This document shows positions 1 to 9,147 of a DNA stretch of 64,000 bases, piece by piece (position 1 is the stretch's first letter; the number at the start of each line of letters is the position of its first letter). The position numbers and the translations under genes were made by a program. The notes beneath the pieces are model-generated. The model ran no database searches. It was given only the letters and a program-made list of their open reading frames with translations, and had not been told where the DNA came from. The DNA comes from Nostoc favosum CHAB5714. GTDB taxonomy: Bacteria; Cyanobacteriota; Cyanobacteriia; Cyanobacteriales; Nostocaceae. Location of the stretch: NCBI RefSeq assembly GCF_020829495.1, contig NZ_JAIVFQ010000036.1, positions 1-64,000 of the forward strand, written 5' to 3'.

Positions 1-260
1 GTGCTTTGCTCGGAAATCCTCGATTATTACTATTTGATGAAGCCACCAGCCATCTAGATTCCGAATCAGAAAGAATTATTCAAAACAACCTCAAAACAAT
101 TCTTCAAGGACGCACAAGTGTAATCATCCCCCTCATCCCCCTCATCTCTTGCGTCCAATCAACAAATAAGTGGTCATCTTCCCTTTGCCTTCAACTTCGA
201 TTTCGCCCCGCTTTTCAAATAAAAATTCATCACACAAAGACTTATAAGTATCTTCTGTAA
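1..260 (+). pseudogene. ABC transporter ATP-binding end, truncated
   Basis: The frame entering from the left edge (codons from base 3) encodes the Walker B and D-loop end of an ABC ATPase: LLLFDEATSHLDSESE, then a run ending GRTSVII at about base 128. In ABC exporters this is normally followed at once by the H-loop (A-H-R-L-S), but here the match stops and the frame reads a C/T-rich repeat and then the antisense of the neighbouring cyclase, ending at 260. The switch histidine and the rest of the nucleotide-binding domain are therefore lost. Style of motif suggests the peptidase/HlyB or lipid exporter branch, but the upstream part is outside the window. It overlaps the 3' end of the convergent cyclase gene. 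Confidence 0.75.
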
Positions 261-2046
261 CTTGGATTTTACCAACAATACCTTGGGATTCCATGCATCT
301 AGCGATGTTTACCGTGTTTCCCCAGAGATCATAAGTAAATTTGTTGAAGTCAATTACTCCTGCGACTACGGAACCGCGATGGATACCGATACGGATGCTG
401 AAGTTTTGGTTATTCTCAGTATTAAATAGAGCGATCGCAGTTTGCATCTGGAGTGCAATTTGAGCGATCGCTTGAGCATGATCTGGGCGGCGTGTGGGCA
501 AACCACCAATTACCATATAAGCATCGCCAAGGGTTTTGATTCTTTGTAAACCATGTTGTTTGCTGAGGCGATCAAAAGTTGAGAAAATCGAGTTGAGTAA
601 GTTTACCAGTTGAATGGCACTCATAGAAGGAGCAATTTCGCTAAAGCCGACAATATCAGCAAATAGAACTGTGACATCAGCAACGTCTTCGACAATGTTA
701 GCTTCTTGTTTCAAGGGTTTGGAAATTGCTGCTGGCAAACTATTTAGCAATAAACGTTCGGTTTCTTCCTGTTGATGACGCAGCGCTTCTTCTGCTGTTA
801 GTCGCTGGGTGACAGTGCGAAAAATGCCGCGAGTCGCAACTGGATAACCTTCGACAAATTTACAGTTAATATTACCTTCTAGAAAGATTGTTTGACCGTC
901 TTTAGTAACGAATGCAGCTTTTACTTGTCCGATCTTTTCTCCTGACAGCACCCGATAAAACCTTTGCAAACAGTCTTGTTTAAACTCTGGATGTATAATA
1001 TCAAAAATATTCATATTCACAATTTCAGCTTCGCTATATCCCAAAGCTTCTCGCCATGCACGATTTACATACAAAAAACGACCATAGGCATTGACGCATA
1101 GAATCAAATCATTAGCGTTTTCAAATAAATCTCGATATCGTTCTTCACTTTCTACAAGAGCATCTTCTGCTTGTTTGCGTTTGATAAACTGGGCGATTTG
1201 ACTACCAATAGAACCCATCATTTGCAATAATTCTTTATCCTTTGGTTGTACATCCCGGCTAAAGAAAACCATCACTCCTAAGATTTCACTATCGTCTAAA
1301 ATGGGGAAGCCAAAAGCGGCGTGCAATCCAGCCTCAGCAGCAGGTTGCGATCGCCTTTGGTCTCCATCTTCTGTGATATCTTGAATCCACAGGGGCAAAC
1401 GTCTGATCCAAATTCTACCAGGTAAGCCAACACCGGGTGTATAGGTAGTTTGCCAGGTGATTGCTTTAAACTCTCGCGCCGAAATTACTCGACTTGACCA
1501 AATTTCTACACACCTTAGTACTGCATTGAGGCTATGTCCCTGTACCGAAGTGCCAATATATTGACTTGGTGTCCAAAGTTCGCCTAAATCCCATCCCAAG
1601 GTTTGACAAATCGACTGCAAAATTTGCGGAATTACCTGTTTTACAGTTTGGGATTCTGATAATATACGAGTGATAGCATACTGGGCACTTGTACGTTGTT
1701 CCCGTTGCTGCCGAGCAGTAATATCCCGACCAATGTAGACAATCTCTTCTAATCCTTTTATTTTTTTCGGTATTACTGAACAAGAAAAAGCAATCAACCG
1801 CTTTTCTCTAGTCTTGGTTCGGCAAACTACCTCTAAATTCTGAAGATTTTTCTGAAAAAAAGAATGCTGGTGAATGGCTTCTCTTAAGACTTGCTCATCA
1901 TCAATTATCAGTGATATTGGTTTATTAATTAATTCTTCTTCACTAAAACCAAATAATTGTTGAGCTGCACGATTTACTTTTTTTATTTTCCCTAAATTAC
2001 TGGTTATAAACAAAGCATCTGCCATTGCACTAATTACTTGATCCAT
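142..2046 (-). CDS. PAS-GAF-PAS class III adenylate cyclase
   Basis: 634 residues. Domain order: PAS (about 1-115), GAF (about 120-290), PAS with trailing PAC (about 300-420), a short helical linker, then a class III cyclase homology domain (about 450-634). In the catalytic domain the two metal Asp are D464 (LFADIVGF) and D508 (KTLGDAY); K504 and D573 (TYDLWGN) are the pair that select adenine; N580 and R583 are the transition-state residues. All are present, so this should make cAMP from ATP. No membrane segment, hence a soluble sensor whose GAF/PAS domains probably bind a small ligand or chromophore; the signal cannot be told. cAMP cyclases of this architecture (CyaB/CyaC-type) are common in filamentous cyanobacteria. 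It is transcribed alone, toward the truncated ABC gene. Confidence 0.93.
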   Translation of the reverse strand: MDQVISAMADALFITSNLGKIKKVNRAAQQLFGFSEEELINKPISLIIDDEQVLREAIHQHSFFQKNLQNLEVVCRTKTREKRLIAFSCSVIPKKIKGLEEIVYIGRDITARQQREQRTSAQYAITRILSESQTVKQVIPQILQSICQTLGWDLGELWTPSQYIGTSVQGHSLNAVLRCVEIWSSRVISAREFKAITWQTTYTPGVGLPGRIWIRRLPLWIQDITEDGDQRRSQPAAEAGLHAAFGFPILDDSEILGVMVFFSRDVQPKDKELLQMMGSIGSQIAQFIKRKQAEDALVESEERYRDLFENANDLILCVNAYGRFLYVNRAWREALGYSEAEIVNMNIFDIIHPEFKQDCLQRFYRVLSGEKIGQVKAAFVTKDGQTIFLEGNINCKFVEGYPVATRGIFRTVTQRLTAEEALRHQQEETERLLLNSLPAAISKPLKQEANIVEDVADVTVLFADIVGFSEIAPSMSAIQLVNLLNSIFSTFDRLSKQHGLQRIKTLGDAYMVIGGLPTRRPDHAQAIAQIALQMQTAIALFNTENNQNFSIRIGIHRGSVVAGVIDFNKFTYDLWGNTVNIARCMESQGIVGKIQVTEDTYKSLCDEFLFEKRGEIEVEGKGKMTTYLLIGRKR

Positions 2047-2902
2047 GTGTTTTTTGTATTAAATTAAAATTGATATTAATTAATTAAGTGTGCTATTTTT
2101 TCATATCAACCCAATGCGTTTGAGTGAGAACAACCATGAGCAACCTTTTAATTTGGTTGCTCAAAATTAAGTAAGTGAGCGTAAATAACATGTATTGTAT
2201 CTTTTGGAGGATTGACAATTGGATATAATTCTGAATCGTTTGAGCAGATTATACTTACAGTAGATTTCAAGTTGGTAAGGTACACAACCTAAGTCTGTTA
2301 CCCAGGTATAAAGCGTGTTTTACTCCTGTTAACGTAGCGGGGCGTAGCCCATTCTGTATTCTGTATTCTGAATTATGCTGTAATAGCGCGGTTTATAAAC
2401 GGTCGCCATTTTAACAAAACCATTCCTCTGCAATCCAGCCCTGAGTAAAGCTGAAAGTTATTTAAGGTTATAGCGCTTCTGGGTTGAGTCTAATAGACCT
2501 AACCTCCAGCCCTTTTCCTACTAGCGTTGGGGAGTAAGATGTATATAAATGAAAAGTGCTATATTGTTATGCACTTTATTAAATTATCAGATATTACAAA
2601 GCTTTGCCAATTCCAAAAGTAAACTTTTATTAGATGCAACATTGCATTGCGATCGCCGAAAATTAAATCTTGATAAAATCGTATTTATAAAGTCAAAACC
2701 CAATGAATCACCAGGATGCTAATAGTCTCAAAGCTGGACGTTCATGTTTATATGAACCGCTAGAGGGTGCAAACATAGAGATGTACTATATTATCTCTTT
2801 TGATAGATTTTTCCTAAACTGTCTTAAGTGTCTTAACTGTCCTTGTGTAAATTTTTCTGCCGTGATAAGTTCCTTGTGAAAAGCTTTAACAGACAGAAAA
2901 TT
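2047..2902. other. Spacer of ~850 bp with hairpin and repeat remnant
   Basis: No gene recognised. A perfect 8-bp inverted repeat (GAGCAACC / GGTTGCTC) lies at 2138-2162 without a T-run. Bases 2469-2545 are a partial copy of the dispersed inverted-repeat element described at 6636-6786 (same ACTAGCGTTGGGGAGTAAGA core). A GTAGC-rich stretch at 2334-2350 and a TTCTGTATTCTG tandem follow the style of Nostoc intergenic repeats. The rest is AT-rich and presumably holds the promoters of the cyclase (leftward) and of the broken thioredoxin-like gene. Confidence 0.6.
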
Positions 2903-3282
2903 ATGACTGTAAAAACCACGGAAAGTATTACTAGAATCACACGACGACTAATGTTAGCAGTTTTGACACTGGTTGCAAGTGGAATGATGCTCTTATCATC
3001 TCCTGCGATCGCTGCTACCATAACAACTCTCAATCCAGAGAATTTTCAAACTGAAGTTTTACAATCTGATAAGCCTGTTGTTGTGGTTTTGGTGTCACGT
3101 CAGATACTTCAAAACGATATAATTACTTTAGAGCAGGTAAGTCGAAAGCTGAAAATTTTTATGGTAATAAATACAAAATTGCTGTAGGTGAAGTTGAAGA
3201 AAATCCAGAAGCCTATTATAAGACACCTTCACCAAGAATATTTCCACCTCCTTCCACGTCAGTCGAAACAATGGCATTGTGA
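2903..3282 (+). pseudogene. Exported thioredoxin-like protein, frameshifted
   Basis: From ATG 2903 the frame gives a basic N-terminus, a hydrophobic stretch and an AIAA cleavage-type end (signal peptide, residues 1-37), then TITTLNPENFQTEVLQSDKPVVV, the beta1-alpha1-beta2 start of a thioredoxin fold. The Cys-x-x-Cys segment that should follow is missing: the frame runs into LVSRQILQND and stops at 3187. The frame one base over, from about 3124, continues thioredoxin-like sequence (YKIAVGEVEENPEAYY) up to 3282. So the gene has lost its active-site loop and suffered at least one frameshift. A cyanobacterial periplasmic/lumenal thioredoxin-like protein is the likely parent. The 21-bp repeat block starts inside its end. 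Confidence 0.7.
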
Positions 3283-3323
3283 GTCGAAACAATCGCATTG
3301 TTAGTCGAAACAATCAAATTGCA
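3261..3323. repeat. 21-bp tandem repeat, three units
   Basis: Three consecutive 21-base units begin at 3261, 3282 and 3303, all sharing AGTCGAAACAAT and then varying (GGCATTGTG, CGCATTGTT, CAAATTGCA). The period is a multiple of three and encodes a heptad on either strand. It overlaps the last codons of the broken thioredoxin-like gene. Same period as the blocks at 9148-9508 and 31540-31790. Confidence 0.85.
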
Positions 3324-3408
3324 AGAGGTTGCATTGAGATAACACGGCGATGCAAATACTCAACGGCAAGAGAGCACTTATTGGCAAGTAGCGCGATCGC
3401 ATCAATAT

Positions 3409-3533
3409 AATAGCGCTTGTGTGTTGAGTCCAATACAGACCTAACCCCCGGCCCCTTCCCTACTAGCGTTGGGGAGTAAGATTCAAAGCCTCTCTCCTTT
3501 TAGGAGAGAGGAATGGAAGTGAGGTCAAAGTAT
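3409..3533. repeat. MITE-like element, TAGCGCTT family
   Basis: Related copy of the element at 6636-6786, in opposite orientation: it starts ATAGCGCTTGTG and carries the ACTAGCGTTGGGGAGTAAGA core and the internal CTCTCTCC/GGAGAGAG hairpin, then GGAATGGAAGTGAGGTCAAA. The right terminal repeat is not clear, so it is probably truncated. The spacer from here to the VOC gene holds one HIP1 site and nothing else recognisable. Confidence 0.7.
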
Positions 3534-3583
3534 ATGCCAAAACTACGTCAAAATTGAGATAAACGCGATCGCACTTACCAACA

Positions 3584-3943
3584 ATGCAGATTAGCCAAAG
3601 TCTCCATACAGCAATTCTCGTGACTGACTTAGAACGCTCTGAACACTTTTATGGCAAAGTATTAGGATTATCCAAAATAGATCGTTCCCTAAAATACGCT
3701 GGTGCATGGTATCAAGTCGGCAACTATCAAATTCACCTGATAGTTGCACCTACTGTCCCCACCGAAAACCCAAACGAAAAATGGGGACGCAACCCCCACG
3801 TCGCTTTCTCAGTCGCTAACTTGGACGCTGCCAAACAAGAGTTGCTCAATCATAATTATCCCATTCAACCCAGCGCCTCAGGCCGCCCTGCTTTGTTTAC
3901 TCAAGATCCAGATGGGAATATTGTTGAGTTGAGTCAGCAGTAA
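3584..3943 (+). CDS. VOC (glyoxalase/bleomycin-resistance) family protein
   Basis: 119 residues, the normal size of a single-domain vicinal-oxygen-chelate protein with two beta-alpha-beta-beta-beta halves. The first half has HTAILVTDLERSEHFYGKVLGL with the metal-ligand His8; a second ligand candidate is His in YQIHLIV (about 52); the second half ends PDGNIVELSQ, whose Glu is the usual last metal ligand. This suggests a metal-dependent dioxygenase, lyase or glyoxalase-like activity; substrate cannot be assigned. It stands alone, between a MITE-like element and an STRR block; a HIP1 site lies just before the start. Confidence 0.88.
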   Translation: MQISQSLHTAILVTDLERSEHFYGKVLGLSKIDRSLKYAGAWYQVGNYQIHLIVAPTVPTENPNEKWGRNPHVAFSVANLDAAKQELLNHNYPIQPSASGRPALFTQDPDGNIVELSQQ

Positions 3944-3945
3944 GG

Positions 3946-4057
3946 GGGAGTGGGGAGTGGGGAGTAGGGAGTAGGGGAAGCAGGGGAAGAAGAACTATTT
4001 ATTGATTATTGATCAATGCCCAATGACAAATGACAAATGACTAATGACTAATGACTA
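3946..4057. repeat. Heptameric STRR blocks
   Basis: Two short tandem repeat runs: GGGGAGT-type heptamers at about 3946-3975 and TGACTAA / TGACAAA heptamers at about 4013-4057. The ATG of the following recombinase gene is the last repeat unit (TAATGA), so its start region has no recognisable Shine-Dalgarno sequence. Such STRRs are known from Anabaena, Nostoc and Calothrix. Confidence 0.85.
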
Positions 4058-5374
4058 ATGAAAATAATTGCCTACTCTTACACCAATCCGCTATTAGAAT
4101 CTGCTCCCGATCAAGCCGATTGGGGATGGGAGGTGGATCGGGTTTATGAAGATTTGGGCAAGCCAGAGTCTTCTGGACACGCTACGCGATCGCAATTACA
4201 ACAATTATTAACCGATTGCGAAACTGAACCAGCAGATTATCTCTTGATTCGTCGGTTAGAAGAATTAGGGGATACTGTAGAGGAAATTAGCGATCGCTTA
4301 CATAAACTCGAAGTAATGGGAGTAGCAATAATTGCCACAGAACAACCCTATACTTCCGAAAATTACCCTCTGGGCGCTGACTTGCTGAATTTGCTACACG
4401 CTATCCAACGTCAGCAACGTAGTCGTCGCATTCGTCAAGGACACGCCCGTAATCGTCTTGAGGTTGCACCGCCACCGGGCAAAGTTCCCTACGGCTATCG
4501 CAGAGGTAAGGGAAAATATACTATTGATCGCAGTACTTCACCAGTAGTCAAAGATTTTTTTGAACACTTTTTACTCTATGGTTCCCTGCGGGGTTCAGTT
4601 CGTTACTTGGCGAAAAAATACGGCAAAAAAATCTCTGTCACCACAGGAAGACGCTGGCTAACTAACCCAGTTTATCGCGGCAATACAGCTTATCAAAATG
4701 GTGAAATTATCTCTAATACCCATATTCCGATAATTTCTAAAGAAGAAGCTGCCCAAGTTGACCGACTTTTACGCCGTAACAGCCGTTTACCATCCCGAAC
4801 TGCTAGTGCTAGGCGTTCTTTAGCTGGGTTGGTTGTCTGTGCTGAGTGTCAGTCACATCTAACAGTTACTCGTGTCACCCAACGCAACCAAGATAAGGAG
4901 TATCTTTATTTACGTTCTACTAGCTGTCCTCAACGCCCCAAGTGTAAAGCTATTCCCTACCAAGAGGTTTTAGAACATACAATTGAAACCGTTTGCCGTG
5001 ATTTACCCTTAGCTGTAGCAGGGATGAATTTTCCTCAGTTGGATGCAGTCAAGAATAGTTTAGGACAAGCGATCGCTCGTCAGCAAGAAATACTTGCTCA
5101 GTTACCCGCTTTAATTGAAACTGGAATTTTAGATATTGAAACAGCAAAGTTAAGGGCTTACAAACTCCGCACAGAAATTTCTGCACTCGAAGCAAAGTTG
5201 GCGACTCTTCCCCCAGTTAACTTGCGTTCTGTTGCTCAAGCTGTTTCAATACCACAATTTTGGTTAGATTTATCGGAAACAGAGCGACGATTTTACTTTC
5301 GAGAATTTATCAGGCAAATTGACATTACTCTTGAGAATAAAGAATTAAAACTCCGAGTTATTTTTATTTTTTAA
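4058..5374 (+). CDS. XisF-like large serine recombinase
   Basis: 438 residues. N-terminal resolvase-like fold (about 1-125), recombinase domain from GKVPYGYRRG (141-150), a zinc-ribbon with CAEC (about 257-260) and CPQRPKC (about 291-297), then a helical C-terminal region. This is the layout of large serine recombinases and the sequence style is that of cyanobacterial XisF relatives, which excise the fdxN element in heterocysts. Where the family normally reads Y-x-R-V-S, this protein reads Y6-S-Y-T-N10, and the second Arg of the usual R-L-x-R motif is absent (RRLEELGD). Either S7 serves as nucleophile in this subfamily or the enzyme is impaired. The start lies in an STRR. xisH and xisI are 32 kb away. 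Confidence 0.82.
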   Translation: MKIIAYSYTNPLLESAPDQADWGWEVDRVYEDLGKPESSGHATRSQLQQLLTDCETEPADYLLIRRLEELGDTVEEISDRLHKLEVMGVAIIATEQPYTSENYPLGADLLNLLHAIQRQQRSRRIRQGHARNRLEVAPPPGKVPYGYRRGKGKYTIDRSTSPVVKDFFEHFLLYGSLRGSVRYLAKKYGKKISVTTGRRWLTNPVYRGNTAYQNGEIISNTHIPIISKEEAAQVDRLLRRNSRLPSRTASARRSLAGLVVCAECQSHLTVTRVTQRNQDKEYLYLRSTSCPQRPKCKAIPYQEVLEHTIETVCRDLPLAVAGMNFPQLDAVKNSLGQAIARQQEILAQLPALIETGILDIETAKLRAYKLRTEISALEAKLATLPPVNLRSVAQAVSIPQFWLDLSETERRFYFREFIRQIDITLENKELKLRVIFIF

Positions 5375-5382
5375 TTAAAACG

Positions 5383-6564
5383 CTATTTCTGAGGTGGTTG
5401 ATCTTTAGTATACGCAACAGGTTTTGGCCCTGCATTTCGCACATTGACAACTTTATTTAGGATATCAAACCAAAAAGGCGCACCCATCGCAATAGCCAAA
5501 CCACTCACTATCCAACCGCAAATTAATTTAAAACCCTGCCAAATTCTGATTAATAAAACCTTTCCATTATTCGAGTCTTTAACATCTAATAACTCAAACT
5601 GCTGATTGATGTTTTGCCATCCAATAGGTACAGAAGTATCTCCCAAAACTTTTTCAATTTGCCTTCTAGCTTCTGGATCTTTGATAAAATCGGCTCGTTG
5701 ACTTGCACTTTGAGTTATAGCAGAGCGGATAGCCGAATCCTGCGACAATCTATTAACGAGGTGAAATGTATCAGTATTGGAGAATATGGCAACTGATATT
5801 CCAATTAAAACTGCAACTCCTTTGGCATTGCGCTTATAAACGCCACTGGCTCGATCCATAGAGCGATCAAACCATGTTTCGACTTCATTTTGAAACTGAT
5901 TCATTTCTTGGGTGAGGTCGCTAATCTTTATCCTACTCCGTTGAGCAATCACACCAAGACTCTTAATTAAATTATCAGGTACATCATCCGGCAAATCTTT
6001 ATTAACAAAATCTATAAATTTTTGGTCAATATCTCCATAAATCGTTTGAATAGTTTTATACTCTTCACTATTTTGATTATTAACACCTTTTTTAAGTTCT
6101 TTGTAAAATGCTAATATTATATGCAAATTAGTTTTAGCATCTTCACTAGGATGTTTAACATGATTAATTAGCTGGGGAATTTTTAAGGTATCTAATAAAG
6201 TAATTGCAAATGTTTCAGAAGGAAGATAGGAAGGGCCGCTTTGTTTTTCTCCTAGTCCTTTTTTGTCAAGACTTTTACTAATTTCCCGAAACTGCTTTTC
6301 TATTTTCTCCTTGGCTTGTTGATTCAAGGTATTAATCAAAGGATCAGCATAAAGTTTATCTACCAGTTTTTTTGCCTTAGTAATATCTGATTCTTCAGTT
6401 TCGCTACCACCTGCTAAAAGTAATTCAATTGAATTTTTTAAATGTTTAGCTCTCCATTGTAAACATGTAGCAATCAACTCTTGAATTTCAGAAGCTATCA
6501 GGCTCAAAATCAAGTAAATAAAAACTAAGCCAATTGTAATATCCACAACCACAGGTAAATTCAT
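5383..6564 (-). CDS. Conserved membrane protein, unknown function
   Basis: 393 residues; family not recognised. A hydrophobic segment at 8-28 (ITIGLVFIYLILSLIAS) is followed by a long charged, helical region (about 30-245) probably in the cytoplasm, a hydrophobic segment near 250-265 (GVAVLIGISVAIFSN), a soluble stretch and a last membrane segment near 345-370 (CGWIVSGLAIAMGAPFWF) before a short polar tail. Convergent with the recombinase gene, 8 bp between stops. No catalytic motif was seen. A scaffold or envelope-associated role is possible but not shown. Confidence 0.8.
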   Translation of the reverse strand: MNLPVVVDITIGLVFIYLILSLIASEIQELIATCLQWRAKHLKNSIELLLAGGSETEESDITKAKKLVDKLYADPLINTLNQQAKEKIEKQFREISKSLDKKGLGEKQSGPSYLPSETFAITLLDTLKIPQLINHVKHPSEDAKTNLHIILAFYKELKKGVNNQNSEEYKTIQTIYGDIDQKFIDFVNKDLPDDVPDNLIKSLGVIAQRSRIKISDLTQEMNQFQNEVETWFDRSMDRASGVYKRNAKGVAVLIGISVAIFSNTDTFHLVNRLSQDSAIRSAITQSASQRADFIKDPEARRQIEKVLGDTSVPIGWQNINQQFELLDVKDSNNGKVLLIRIWQGFKLICGWIVSGLAIAMGAPFWFDILNKVVNVRNAGPKPVAYTKDQPPQK

Positions 6565-6635
6565 TGATAGGCTCCCATAATTTTATAGGGGTTTATTATT
6601 CTGAAAAACTATTTTATATAATTTTATAACATAGA

Positions 6636-6786
6636 TATAGCGGTTCTCGAATGGAAGCAATACAATTTGACCTCACTTCCATTCCTCTCTCCTAAAAGGA
6701 GAGAGGCTTTGAATCTTGCTCCCCAACGCTAGTAGGGAAGGGGCTAGGGGTTAGGTCTGTATTGCACTCAACCGAGAAGCGCTATA
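6636..6786. mobile_element. 151-bp MITE-like element with 14-bp inverted ends
   Basis: The element starts TATAGCGGTTCTCG (6636-6649) and ends CGAGAAGCGCTATA (6773-6786), inverted repeats with one mismatch. Inside are CTCTCTCC/GGAGAGAG arms and the block TTACTCCCCAACGC-like core seen (reverse) at 2500 and 3470. No ORF. Related copies: 2469-2545, 3409-3533, 14068-14152; the same ends bound the larger unit 40510-40878. Confidence 0.8.
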
Positions 6787-7302
6787 TTTCAATTAGATAA
6801 TTACTTAATTAAATTTAAAATGCTAGAATTTACTTCAAGAATTATTTTTACTCATCAAATTTCAAATCGATATTTGAGGTAATAAAAAATTATTTTCTTA
6901 AAATGACTCACTAAAAATATAGATATTTGTTTAATTATTCAGCACGCCATTGATATCTTGTAGCAATTACTTCTTCGCTTCCCCAATTTAACCAGATAAA
7001 AAGTAAGTATATAAAATTTAAATGAAGCGTCACATTCAAAAAAAAAGACAAATTCCTTTACGGATTGTCATACAGGTAATAAATAATTTATTGCCTGTAT
7101 TATTTTTATCATTTATAGACTGAAATGTTATTTAAATAACCAATATAAATTTTTCCAAAAATAGCGCTAATTAGAAAAAACTGAGTTAATCTTGGAAACT
7201 AGCAATTGTTAATAACATACGTTGTTACTGGGTGACAACATTGGAGATTCGCTAGATGTCTCTATGTAATCAAACCAGAAAGTAAAATGATTAACATAGA
7301 AT
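6787..7302. other. AT-rich spacer before glycosyltransferase gene
   Basis: About 515 bp with no ORF or repeat that I recognise. A possible hairpin GGTAATAAATAATTTATTGCC lies near 7075-7096. The promoter of the ArnT-like gene is presumably here. Confidence 0.5.
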
Positions 7303-8922
7303 ATGCAAGAAGGAAGCTTTATTTGGAGTCATCTAGAAAAACAGCATCGCACGGTTGGCAAATGGATTGATTGGGTATGGTTAATGGTGTTGCTGGTGGC
7401 AGCAGTGTTACTGTTTAGCATCAATCTGGGAGGATTGCCGCTGCGAGATTGGGATGAAGGGACTGTGGCACAGGTTGCTCGTGAAATTTGGCACGCTCCA
7501 GCAGGTTCAATGCGTTGGCTTTACCCAACGCTAGGAGGCGAACCATATCATAACAAGCCGCCTTTAATGCATTTGTTAATAGCTTGGGCTTATTCTCTAG
7601 GAGGCGAAAATGAGTTGACAACGCGCCTGCCTGGAGCAATTTTAACAGCCACATCTGTACCTTTACTGTATTGCATTGCTAGAGAGATATTTCGCCAACG
7701 TTGGGCTGCTATTTATAGCGCCTTGATTTATCTAACAATGCTACCTGTGGTGCGTCATGGGCGGTTGGCAATGTTGGATGGGGCGATGGTAAGTTTTTTG
7801 ATGGTGATGATGTTATGCGTGTTGCGATCGCGCCGGGATTTACGCTATTGCCTTGGTGTTGGTGTTAGTTTCGGGTTGATTTGCCTGACTCAAGGATTGT
7901 TAGGTGTATTACTAGGTGCGATCGCGATCGTATTTCTGTTTTGGGATACGCCACGACTGCTCACTTGTTACTATCTGTGGATAGCAATCTTAATTGGCAT
8001 TCTCCCTGTAGCTGCTTGGTATGGTGCCCAACTAGTTGAATATGGTTACACTTTCGCCCAAATTGGGCTTGTAAACCCATCACTAGGCCGAATTGGCTCA
8101 TTTGTAGAGGGTAATCCTGAACCACCTTGGTACTATGTTATTGAACTTCTCAAATACACATGGCCGTGGCTATTATTCTTACCGCAAACTGTCCGCTTAA
8201 CCTGGGAAAATCGTAACCTTAGTTGGGCAAAACTAGTAATGGCGTGGAGTGGTGTTTATCTGCTGGTAATTTCTTTCATGATTACCAAAGTTCCCTGGTA
8301 TTTATTCCCGATTTACCCTAGTTTAGCTTTAGCTTTTGGTATCCAGTTATCAGATACGGAAAATTCGCCTTTACTCTCATCCTATCCCCGTGCTTGGGTT
8401 GCTGGTTTGGCGATACTTGCTGTAGCCGCTTCTGCTGGTAGTATTTATTTCAGTTGGGGTACAACACCGAAAATAGACTTACAACTGATTTTTGCAGCAG
8501 TAGCTTTAACTATGACCTTAGCAGCTATTTTGGCAGAACGAGGAGACGGGCAATTTCTGAAGATTTTGTTTTGGGGAAGTTATATTTCGCTGCTACTGTT
8601 AATGAAATCTAACTACTGGGTTTGGGAATTATCTGAAGCTTATCCAGTTAAACCAGTCGCCGCCATGATCGTGCGGGCAAATCCAGCTACGAGGAAGATT
8701 TACACATCTTTTCCCTATCATCGTCCCTCGTTGGATTTTTATAGCGATCGCACCATCATTCCCGCTTCTGTTGGCGAACTAGAATATTATTGGCACTACA
8801 ACGGGCAACCCTACTTTCTCCTTCATGCATCTGCTTTCAACAATCTCCAACTAGAGTCAATGAAGCTAGTTGACGAAGCTGAAGGCTGGAAGTTAGTTAC
8901 AAAAGATACTAATCGTCTTTAA
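7303..8922 (+). CDS. ArnT/PMT-like membrane glycosyltransferase
   Basis: 539 residues with about ten to twelve hydrophobic segments. The first periplasmic loop holds DWDEG at 49-53; an acidic pair here is the catalytic signature of GT-C enzymes of the ArnT/PMT (GT83/GT39) group, which use polyprenyl-phosphate sugars. The conserved LPGAI and RHGRLAMLDG loops follow, and the C-terminus is a small soluble domain (about 460-539), as in ArnT. It likely transfers a sugar to a lipid, polysaccharide or protein in the periplasm; the acceptor is unknown. Monocistronic, followed by a heptameric STRR. A twin HIP1 site lies at 7918-7930. Confidence 0.85.
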   Translation: MQEGSFIWSHLEKQHRTVGKWIDWVWLMVLLVAAVLLFSINLGGLPLRDWDEGTVAQVAREIWHAPAGSMRWLYPTLGGEPYHNKPPLMHLLIAWAYSLGGENELTTRLPGAILTATSVPLLYCIAREIFRQRWAAIYSALIYLTMLPVVRHGRLAMLDGAMVSFLMVMMLCVLRSRRDLRYCLGVGVSFGLICLTQGLLGVLLGAIAIVFLFWDTPRLLTCYYLWIAILIGILPVAAWYGAQLVEYGYTFAQIGLVNPSLGRIGSFVEGNPEPPWYYVIELLKYTWPWLLFLPQTVRLTWENRNLSWAKLVMAWSGVYLLVISFMITKVPWYLFPIYPSLALAFGIQLSDTENSPLLSSYPRAWVAGLAILAVAASAGSIYFSWGTTPKIDLQLIFAAVALTMTLAAILAERGDGQFLKILFWGSYISLLLLMKSNYWVWELSEAYPVKPVAAMIVRANPATRKIYTSFPYHRPSLDFYSDRTIIPASVGELEYYWHYNGQPYFLLHASAFNNLQLESMKLVDEAEGWKLVTKDTNRL

Positions 8923-9147
8923 GTTTAGGGCATTGGGCATTGGGCATGGGGCATTGGTTATTAAGGGACTTCCAAATAAAAAAATGTCCCAAAACTACTG
9001 ATGTAAAAACCCTCTCTATTTCTCCTCTCTGTGTTCTCTGCGTCTGGAGTGGTTCGTTTATTTGGATAATTTATTTCTTGGAAGTCCCTAAATATTAGAC
9101 CTCTTGCAAAAGTCTATCCCCTTTTCCACATCCCGTGAAAAGTCAGG
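8923..9147. other. Spacer with STRR and dispersed repeats
   Basis: GGGCATT heptamers at 8929-8960, then a repeat of the CTCTGTGTTCTCTGCGTC type bounded by GGGACTTCCAAATAAA (8965-8980) and its inverted partner TTATTTCTTGGAAGTCCC near 9069-9088, so probably another small inverted-repeat element. A GTGAAAAGTC stretch at 9134-9143 recurs near 29980. Confidence 0.6.
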
